Positions 1-3,501 of a DNA stretch of 5,188 nt are shown in pieces. The DNA is taken from positions 1 through 5,188 of the forward strand of contig JAHIRA010000101.1 of NCBI GenBank assembly GCA_018818905.1, given 5' to 3'. Numbering within the stretch: position 1 is the first letter of the stretch; each line of letters opens with the position of its first letter. This DNA is from Patescibacteria group bacterium. GTDB taxonomy: Bacteria; Patescibacteriota; JABMPQ01; JAHIRA01. Both the position numbers and the translations under genes were made by a program. The notes beneath the pieces were generated by a model. That model was not told the DNA's origin. It saw only the letters and a list, made by a program, of their open reading frames with translations, and made no database searches.

Positions 1-36
1 CAGCATGAGGTATCTGTTATCGTATTTGTTCATTAG

Positions 37-70
37 ATGATTTAGGGTTAAAGGTAACTTCCTAAATCAT
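37..70. repeat. Perfect inverted repeat, possible hairpin; nothing else seen in 1-160
   Basis: ATGATTTAGG (37-46) and CCTAAATCAT (61-70) are exact reverse complements. Inside them GTTA (47-50) and TAAC (55-58) also pair, leaving an AAGG tetraloop and a two-base bulge. This gives a 14-bp two-part hairpin. Neither side has a U-tract, so it does not look like an intrinsic terminator. No ORF with a ribosome binding site is visible in 1-160. A short open frame at the very left edge stops at 34-36 and is too short to call. The role is unknown. Confidence 0.5.
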
Positions 71-160
71 AGAGTATCTGAGGTTGAAAGTGTAAAGTCT
101 ATTGCTGCAATGTTAACAACTATATTTGTCCAAGGATCTAATTTTTTTCCTTAAATAAGG

Positions 161-198
161 CAAAAAGAAAGGGAGTAACTTGAGCAAGTTACTCCCTT
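161..198 (-). terminator. Rho-independent terminator after the winged-helix gene
   Basis: GGGAGTAACTTG (171-182) and CAAGTTACTCCC (185-196) pair perfectly, and two further A-T pairs (169-170 with 197-198) extend the stem. The realistic loop is the four bases 182-185. Read on the minus strand, the stem is followed directly by TTTCTTTTTG (170-161). It lies 19 bases past the stop codon of the gene at 217-675, so it is the expected end of that transcript. Confidence 0.9.
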
Positions 199-199
199 A

Positions 200-236
200 G
201 CTACCGTCGACAGAGTCTACGAGACCAAACGGTAGC
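200..236 (-). repeat. Hairpin spanning the stop codon of the winged-helix gene
   Basis: GCTACCGT (200-207) and ACGGTAGC (229-236) are exact reverse complements, giving an 8-bp stem. The stop codon (217-219) lies in the enclosed loop, which contains a further short GTCT/AGAC pairing. It sits immediately ahead of the terminator hairpin, so the mRNA would end in two adjacent stem-loops. It could protect the 3' end or be incidental; the sequence does not decide. Confidence 0.5.
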
Positions 237-675
237 GATGCGAACCATGGCGGTTGCTGATTTTCTCAACGTCAATTCTGTGACCATAGCTGCGCAACTG
301 TTGAATCACGGGACCCAGCCTAAGATTTCCAATATCTTCGGTGAGCTTGATGTTTTGATGCCATTTGCCATCCGAAAGGATATCAAAAACCTTCCAGATT
401 AACCGTTGCCTCTTTAGGTAACGCTTTCTCTTGGTATCAAGTCCATAAAGATACTCCAGGAGACCCTTGTCTATCTTGGGTTTCCCTAAAGAGAAAAGAC
501 AAATGTGTCTTGTCACTCTAGTAGTGACAATGTAAAATCCACTATCACGCAATCTTTTTATACATGCGCTATAGCGCTGGATCTTTTTACCAAGAAATTC
601 CACATTTGTGAAACCTTGGTCACCCATCATTTGCAAGTAGTACAGAACTTTGTTGTCTTGACTCGAAAGCTTCAT
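217..675 (-). CDS. Tandem winged-helix-like DNA-binding protein, hypothetical regulator
   Basis: The product is a basic protein of 152 residues that I cannot assign to a named gene. It appears to have two winged-helix-like halves, at about residues 6-62 and 92-152. Each has a helix ending in I-x-x-LR-x-x-G-x-x-I (IKRLRDSGFYI at 39-49, IQQLRSYGHRI at 124-134), then a wing ending in a hydrophobic strand (HICLFSL, HRYRLV). This I..LR..G..I pattern is typical of small HTH domains such as the HTH_39 type in Pfam; that match is from memory. A lysine/arginine-rich linker (about 81-91) joins the halves. There is no signal peptide or membrane segment. The ATG is the only good start: an in-frame TGA lies three codons upstream, inside the Shine-Dalgarno site. 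It has its own promoter (805-833) and terminator (161-198). DNA binding is inferred and the target is unknown. Confidence 0.8.
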   Translation of the reverse strand: MKLSSQDNKVLYYLQMMGDQGFTNVEFLGKKIQRYSACIKRLRDSGFYIVTTRVTRHICLFSLGKPKIDKGLLEYLYGLDTKRKRYLKRQRLIWKVFDILSDGKWHQNIKLTEDIGNLRLGPVIQQLRSYGHRIDVEKISNRHGSHRYRLVS

Positions 676-682
676 TTTCTTT

Positions 683-689
683 CACCTCT
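683..689 (-). promoter_or_regulatory. Ribosome binding site that fixes the start at 675
   Basis: AGAGGTG on the minus strand lies seven bases before the ATG. The TGA made by this site and its next base is in frame with the gene, so translation cannot start further upstream. Confidence 0.8.
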
Positions 690-752
690 TCAGTTTCAGT
701 GTTTTGACAGAATTTGAGAATTACAAAAAGCCTTGAATAAATCGTGTCTTTC

Positions 753-760
753 TCACCTCC
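753..760 (-). promoter_or_regulatory. Orphan Shine-Dalgarno in the leader of the winged-helix gene
   Basis: GGAGGTGA on the minus strand is a better Shine-Dalgarno than the one actually next to the gene start, yet no ATG follows at the right distance. It lies about 40 bases into the predicted leader (start near 798). The GTG inside the motif would open a frame of only 11 codons ending at 729-727, but it is too close to the site to be served by it. An ATT about 10 bases downstream also opens a frame. It could mark a leader peptide, a standby ribosome site or chance. Confidence 0.4.
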
Positions 761-804
761 TTTTTGTTTGTTCCCTCCCTTATTTTTTAGTGTTCAGGGT
801 TTTC

Positions 805-833
805 ATTCTAGCACGAATAAAAATAATGTTCAA
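805..833 (-). promoter_or_regulatory. Sigma70-type promoter with extended -10 for the winged-helix gene
   Basis: On the minus strand: TTGAAC (833-828), a 17-base spacer, then TAGAAT (810-805) preceded by TGC. This is a -35, ideal spacing and an extended -10. The start would be near 798, giving a leader of about 120 bases. The -35 lies only seven bases past the U-tract of the upstream operon's terminator, a compact back-to-back arrangement. Confidence 0.8.
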
Positions 834-840
834 TTTTTCC

Positions 841-870
841 AAAAAAAAGGCGACTCAATTTGAGTCGCCT
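841..870 (-). terminator. Rho-independent terminator of the two-gene repeat-domain operon
   Basis: AGGCGACTCAA (848-858) pairs with TTGAGTCGCCT (860-870) without mismatch. On the minus strand the stem is followed by eight T residues (848-841). It lies 24 bases after the TAA of the gene at 895-1482. Confidence 0.92.
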
Positions 871-894
871 GATAAACAAACACCAAAAACCCCT

Positions 895-1482
895 TTACTC
901 CCCCACCTTACGTAGTTTTTTCTCCAGATCATCCGGAAAAACTACGTCAGAACCAACAAGAATCTTGACCTGACCTGTAATTATTGGCCGTTTGCCTGGG
1001 CTGACATTGACGAGCTTCCTCGTCCCTCCCTCTGAATCCTGACCTATGATTTGTAAAAATAGATCAATCCCTCCGGGTGGATCTTCCTCCATCAGGCGTT
1101 TTGCCTCTACAAAGCGACCCTCTTCCCCGGATTCACGACCAATGCTTTCCTGTTTAATAATCCACTTTGCAAGCTCGGAAGTAACCTCTTTGGCATCGGA
1201 CCAAGGAATATCATCTGCCTTTTCCCAAGGTACAATAGTCCCATCATCCTTGGAGACAAAAAAAATCGAAACCGGATCAGTTTCTTCAGGATTTCTGGCC
1301 ATTGCCACTGCATCGGATCTTTTCATAGTTGCCGGAACAACCGCCATTCTCCATTTGTCAGAATTAAGAATTGTCTCCATTTGGTGCCAAATTGTCTCTG
1401 TTCTTTCTTCAAGAATGAAGTATTTACTTCCTTGCCATTCAATGACATCCACACCCTCAATTTTTTTTCTTAACCAGCTCAT
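895..1482 (-). CDS. Hypothetical protein, single copy of the repeat domain found in its upstream neighbour
   Basis: The product has 195 residues, no signal peptide or membrane segment, and no recognised family. Residues 20-148 align with two stretches of the upstream protein. Shared landmarks are W44 then VVP (48-50), ETDPV (67-71), the strand SIFF followed by an acidic turn and G81, W94, QES (111-113), A127, P135, and a hydrophobic helix ending at G147. The tail (149-195) is unlike the neighbour; it looks strand-rich, then charged (FPDDLEKKLRKVGE). The ATG overlaps the upstream stop as ATGA, and GGAGGAG (1496-1490) precedes it by seven bases inside the upstream gene, so translation is probably coupled. 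The shared domain and coupling suggest the two products act together, perhaps as a complex; that is inference. Confidence 0.85.
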   Translation of the reverse strand: MSWLRKKIEGVDVIEWQGSKYFILEERTETIWHQMETILNSDKWRMAVVPATMKRSDAVAMARNPEETDPVSIFFVSKDDGTIVPWEKADDIPWSDAKEVTSELAKWIIKQESIGRESGEEGRFVEAKRLMEEDPPGGIDLFLQIIGQDSEGGTRKLVNVSPGKRPIITGQVKILVGSDVVFPDDLEKKLRKVGE

Positions 1483-2483
1483 TGTTTTGCTCCTCCGTCT
1501 TTCTTGTTTGTCAACAAAATCACCCCAGCATCCGCTTCTTCGATTTTTGTGATAATCTCTTGGGGATTAGTCTCCCAAAGTTTTACCATCATGAAGATTC
1601 TCTTGAGATCTCCCGTTGGTAGCTCTCTATAATTCCGATATCTAATACTACCCTGACGGTTGAAATCTGCCAGAGTTAAACCTACAACCGTCGCCAAAAT
1701 AATGACTCCCATATTTGGATTTTGAAAAGCAACCTTTCTGGCCAATTGAACCGCAGTGGATCTTTTTGGATCTTGCTCTGTAAACGATTCTCTCTGACTA
1801 AGCTTCTGACATAGAGCGGCAAAAAATGATTGCACCACTCCCCACTCGGTATTTGCGAAGAAGGATTGAAACGAGCTTAATCCCGCTCCTTCTTCTTGTC
1901 TCATAAAAATCACATCAACAGTATCGGTCGGCTCCAATTGAGCCGACATCTGGGCAACTCGAGTTGTGCTAGTATCTGTGGGAACAACCACAAAAGGAAG
2001 CCATTCGGTAGACAAATGCAGGAATTCGGTCGCGTCCTGGATTTCTCTTGTAGGTTCTTCAAGATAATAAACACCATAGGTTGACACTCCCACCATGAGC
2101 TGGAAAAGCATCCGTAGGGCTTTCTCCGGCTTGGTATGAAGCAACTCGTTGGCTTCTCTGTAATCCTCGCCACGTTTTCCTGGCAAGGAAGCTGCTGACC
2201 TTTGGATCCAGGCAACCAGATTCTCCATTCCTGGCAATAGAGACTTGGCGTCCAAATCAGATTCATAGAATCGTGGACTAAACTGGCCAGTCTCGTGAAG
2301 AAAATAGAGAGCCACTTCCTTTTCAACACCTTGTTCGGCTAAGGTTTGTTGCACCACTGCTATAGGACGCCACCTTGTGACTTCAGTGATTTTTTTAAAG
2401 ATTGCTTGCAACTTCTCGGTCAACTCGACCAAAACGGGAAACTCAAAAAGCTTCGCACTAATTTCGTTCTTCTTTGTTGCCAT
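1479..2483 (-). CDS. Hypothetical protein built from repeated units of an unrecognised domain
   Basis: The product has 334 residues and I do not recognise a family. It has no signal peptide. The hydrophobic stretch at 258-270 aligns with a soluble segment of its neighbour, so it is probably a buried helix, not a membrane span. Two units are visible, at about 13-133 and 139-269. Landmarks of unit A are W38, AVV (42-44), LYF (59-61), W92, A111, P119 and G132. Those of unit B are W161, VVVP (165-168), PTDTV (185-189), VIF (191-193), G199, W214, RES (231-233), A248, P256 and G268. Unit A is about ten residues shorter between its first tryptophan and the LYF strand. A partial fourth unit may lie at about 284-331 (EEADAGVILL, then KKDG). 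It is the first gene of an operon: promoter 2533-2569, strong ribosome binding site, ATGA overlap with the next gene. The function is unknown; repeat architecture suggests a scaffold or binding role, but that is a guess. Confidence 0.85.
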   Translation of the reverse strand: MATKKNEISAKLFEFPVLVELTEKLQAIFKKITEVTRWRPIAVVQQTLAEQGVEKEVALYFLHETGQFSPRFYESDLDAKSLLPGMENLVAWIQRSAASLPGKRGEDYREANELLHTKPEKALRMLFQLMVGVSTYGVYYLEEPTREIQDATEFLHLSTEWLPFVVVPTDTSTTRVAQMSAQLEPTDTVDVIFMRQEEGAGLSSFQSFFANTEWGVVQSFFAALCQKLSQRESFTEQDPKRSTAVQLARKVAFQNPNMGVIILATVVGLTLADFNRQGSIRYRNYRELPTGDLKRIFMMVKLWETNPQEIITKIEEADAGVILLTNKKDGGAKQ

Positions 2484-2490
2484 TTCATTC

Positions 2491-2498
2491 TCCTCCTT
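2491..2498 (-). promoter_or_regulatory. Strong ribosome binding site of the repeat-domain operon
   Basis: AAGGAGGA on the minus strand lies seven bases before the ATG at 2483. This near-perfect site supports that start and implies efficient translation of the first gene. Confidence 0.85.
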
Positions 2499-2532
2499 AT
2501 TCCCTCCAACAAATGTTCATGTACCGGCTTCC

Positions 2533-2569
2533 GTTATAGCATTTTATGAAATATTTTCATAGTGGACAA
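2533..2569 (-). promoter_or_regulatory. Probable promoter of the repeat-domain operon
   Basis: Two overlapping readings exist on the minus strand. One is TTGTCC (2569-2564), 17 bases, TAAAAT (2546-2541). The other is the extended -10 TGC-TATAAC (2541-2533), which matches the form of the other two promoters in this window but lacks a clear -35. Either gives a leader of about 40-50 bases with no room for a regulatory RNA. Confidence 0.6.
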
Positions 2570-2623
2570 CTTTGTCTTATCTGTGAGAGAAAGGAGTATA
2601 ATCCTACATGATCTTTTTTTAAA

Positions 2624-2655
2624 CAAAAACTTCTCTATTTTCTGAGAAGTTTTTG
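2624..2655 (-). terminator. Hairpin terminator upstream of the repeat-domain operon
   Basis: CAAAAACTTCTC (2624-2635) and GAGAAGTTTTTG (2644-2655) are exact reverse complements with an eight-base loop. On the minus strand the 3' arm ends in GTTTTTG and runs on into TTT, as in A/U-flanked terminators. It would stop transcripts coming from the membrane-protein gene and RNA copy 1 before they reach the next promoter. On the plus strand the arm also ends in five T residues, so it may work both ways, although no plus-strand gene precedes it. Confidence 0.55.
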
Positions 2656-2684
2656 GTGTATTGAAATGTGTAAAAATCCCTGGA

Positions 2685-2703
2685 GCCCCAAAAAAATTGG
2701 GGC
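2685..2703 (-). repeat. GC-rich hairpin with an A/T loop
   Basis: GCCCCAA (2685-2691, preceded by A) pairs with TTGGGGC (2697-2703) around a five-base loop. It is strong, but no U-tract follows directly on the minus strand; a run of five T residues (2676-2672) appears only about nine bases later. It could be a weak terminator or a structural domain of an RNA that includes the neighbouring hairpins. Confidence 0.5.
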
Positions 2704-2706
2704 CTT

Positions 2707-2758
2707 GTGACAGAGAAATGGTCGGACACAACCTGAATCTTTTAGGAATCTCTGCCAC
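2707..2758 (-). repeat. Long-stem hairpin downstream of RNA copy 1
   Basis: On the minus strand GTGGCAGAGA (2758-2749) pairs with TCTCTGTCAC (2716-2707), ten pairs with one G-U; on the plus strand that position would be a mismatch, so the minus strand folds better. A small inner hairpin can form from GGTTG and CGACC (2732-2719 region). It is followed at once by the GC-rich hairpin at 2685-2703. Together with copy 1 this makes a row of structured elements without coding sequence. Confidence 0.5.
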
Positions 2759-2785
2759 TTCTTTTGAGAGAACCTTCTAGAAACT

Positions 2786-2899
2786 GCAAAAGACAATCGG
2801 GCGGGGGCCACTTCAGACCTATCGAATAAAGATTCAAGAATCTAACACTCTAAGAAATAGGCAAGCGGAGAAGAGAGCCCCCGGTGAATTGGCTTTTGC
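2786..2899 (-). ncRNA. Rod-shaped structured RNA element, copy 1
   Basis: I do not recognise an Rfam family. Nested pairings, from the base: GCAAAAG (2786-2792) with CTTTTGC (2893-2899); a mismatch, then CAAT (2794-2797) with ATTG (2888-2891); CGGGGGC (2802-2808) with GCCCCCG (2877-2883); CCTAT (2818-2822) with ATAGG (2857-2861); and an apical AGATT/AATCT hairpin (2830-2843). An imperfect extension can pair 2771-2778 with 2905-2911. The asymmetric internal loop (15 bases at 2862-2876 against 9 at 2809-2817) carries the sequence shared with copy 2, CTTCTCCGCTTG on the minus strand. The element begins at the stop codon of the membrane-protein gene, so its base overlaps the gene end. On the minus strand it would lie in that gene's 3' region, ahead of three more hairpins. 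Orientation is argued from copy 2. Confidence 0.65.
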
Positions 2900-3156
2900 T
2901 AGAAAGAAGTTATAAAGAAGAATATCTGTGGGATAATAAAGAAACTGACAAATGGAATAATGAAACTTACAAGAACATAAATTCTTTTTCTAAGAAAGTA
3001 GAACGAACAGATCAAGGCGCTGAGGACAAATACCAGATTCAGTCCACCAAGTAAGCTTGCTGAAATCTTTTCAATCGAGAAGTTAGCAAGAACAATGCCA
3101 ACGAATACGAGACAGAAGATGCCAAGACCTAGTCCAATTTCTTTAATTCTTTTCAT
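2899..3156 (-). CDS. Small three-helix membrane protein, hypothetical
   Basis: From the ATG at 3156 the product has 85 residues: a basic N-terminus (MKRIKE), then three hydrophobic segments at about 7-25, 33-54 and 59-82, the last two separated by FLRKR. The positive residues suggest an inner-membrane protein with the FLRKR turn in the cytoplasm. No family is recognised. The frame stays open upstream to a TTG (3222) or GTG (3219), which would add 22 or 21 residues. Neither has a Shine-Dalgarno, and the added part looks like leader RNA because it contains one arm of an 11-bp inverted repeat. The ATG also has only a weak site (AAGAG, about 15 bases upstream, in a hairpin loop), so poor or controlled translation is plausible. 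The gene sits between two homologous RNA elements and is read from the promoter at 3463-3491, leaving a leader of about 300 bases. A membrane transport or sensing role is only a guess. Confidence 0.65.
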   Translation of the reverse strand: MKRIKEIGLGLGIFCLVFVGIVLANFSIEKISASLLGGLNLVFVLSALICSFYFLRKRIYVLVSFIIPFVSFFIIPQIFFFITSF

Positions 3157-3161
3157 TTTCT

Positions 3162-3247
3162 GGTTATTTACTCTTAATAACCGATTATCTCTTGCGTCGA
3201 TAACTAGTACCTCTTCCACCAAATAAAATGTGCACAGAGATAATCGG
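3162..3247 (-). promoter_or_regulatory. Possible RNA switch before the membrane-protein start
   Basis: CCGATTATCTC (3181-3191) and GAGATAATCGG (3237-3247) are exact 11-bp reverse complements 45 bases apart. On the minus strand the upstream arm (3247-3237) is also most of the 3' strand of the basal helix of RNA copy 2, so the two folds exclude each other. A second hairpin, GGTTATT with AATAACC (3162-3168 and 3176-3182), ends five bases before the ATG and shares two bases with the 11-bp helix. It holds the weak AAGAG ribosome site in its loop. Competing helices ending at a start codon resemble a riboswitch expression platform. The pairings are seen; switching is inferred. Confidence 0.5.
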
Positions 3248-3339
3248 ACAGAAGCTTTATCCAGAACCTATAATCAAATCTGAAGGATTTAAAAACAGGC
3301 AAGCGGAGGAGAAAGTTTCTGATATAATAACCCCTATGC
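3232..3339 (-). ncRNA. Rod-shaped structured RNA element, copy 2, in the membrane-protein leader
   Basis: This is homologous to copy 1 with the same order of helices. The basal helix pairs 3327-3339 with 3232-3244: on the minus strand 12 of 13 positions pair, three as G-U, whereas on the plus strand four mismatch. Next comes CAGAAGCTTT (3249-3258) with AAAGTTTCTG (3312-3321), then 3267-3271 with 3295-3299 (CCTGT/ATAGG on the minus strand), then an AAATC/GATTT apical hairpin (3276-3290). The internal-loop strand 3300-3311 reads CTCCTCCGCTTG on the minus strand. Copy 1 has CGGGGGC where copy 2 has CAGAAGCTTT, so pairing is kept while sequence changes. The promoter at 3463-3491 reads through it on the minus strand, starting about 115 bases upstream. 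It may be a cis-regulatory leader or a processed small RNA; no known class is recognised. Confidence 0.65.
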
Positions 3340-3416
3340 TAGAGTTATCCACAGCTTTGACGACGGCGCTACTTTGGGGAATTTGCTCTTTTGGGCTTAT
3401 TGTAATGATCTACTTT

Positions 3417-3453
3417 CACTTGCGACGGCGCATGATTCCAAGCCGTCGTGTGA
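3417..3453 (-). repeat. Hairpin at the 5' end of the leader transcript
   Basis: CGACGGC (3423-3429) pairs with GCCGTCG (3442-3448); an outer TCAC/GTGA-like pairing (3416-3419 with 3450-3453) may extend it past a small bulge. It would form within a few bases of the predicted transcription start near 3456, and could stabilise the 5' end. The nine bases CGACGGCGC occur again at 3361-3369, so the 5' arm on the minus strand has a second possible partner about 60 bases downstream. Confidence 0.5.
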
Positions 3454-3462
3454 CCTGCATTC

Positions 3463-3491
3463 ATTATAGCAAAGCCAAAAAGTCTCGTCAA
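3463..3491 (-). promoter_or_regulatory. Near-consensus sigma70 promoter with extended -10
   Basis: On the minus strand: TTGACG (3491-3486), exactly 17 bases, then TATAAT (3468-3463) preceded by TGC. It is the strongest promoter in the window. The start is predicted near 3456. It begins 11 bases after the kinase stop and drives RNA copy 2 and the small membrane-protein gene. No terminator separates it from the kinase gene, so read-through from the kinase may add to it. Confidence 0.88.
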
Positions 3492-3501
3492 TGTGGATAG
3501 A

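Noticed and set aside
258..270. Hydrophobic stretch of the 334-residue protein (residue numbers given) as a membrane span
   Set aside because: It is short and aligns with the closing helix of the repeat unit, which in the neighbouring copies is not hydrophobic enough for a membrane.
733..915. 60-codon plus-strand frame
   Set aside because: It spans a minus-strand promoter and a clear terminator, lacks a ribosome site, and overlaps the end of the 195-residue gene.
1046..1552. 168-codon open frame on the plus strand
   Set aside because: It lies antisense across two overlapping minus-strand genes that have good ribosome sites and mutual homology; it has no ribosome site of its own.
2572..2602. 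TTGTCT and TATAAT on the plus strand as a promoter
   Set aside because: The spacer is 19 bases and the transcript would meet a hairpin within 25 bases and find no gene.
2534..2758. 74-codon minus-strand frame starting with GTG
   Set aside because: It has no ribosome site and runs through three hairpins and the operon promoter; composition is not protein-like.
2786..2899. 6S RNA, tmRNA, RNase P or SRP RNA
   Set aside because: The rod shape and a GCAAGCGG string recall 6S RNA, but that string sits in a different position from that in E. coli 6S; the RNase P GAGGAAAGTCC, SRP GGAAGCAGC and tmRNA tRNA-like ends were not seen.
3320..3328. TGA-TATAAT resembling a plus-strand extended -10 promoter
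   Set aside because: No -35 at any useful distance and no plus-strand gene follows; the bases fall within the helix-junction region of RNA copy 2.
2786..3339. Integron attC sites flanking a gene cassette
   Set aside because: Direct, imperfectly palindromic copies around one ORF suggested it, but no paired RYYYAAC/GTTRRRY core sites frame the elements, and conservation lies in the middle, not at the ends.
3228..3500. 90-codon plus-strand frame with a membrane-like segment
   Set aside because: No Shine-Dalgarno before its ATG, and it is covered by RNA copy 2, its leader hairpin and the strong minus-strand promoter, which explain the sequence better.
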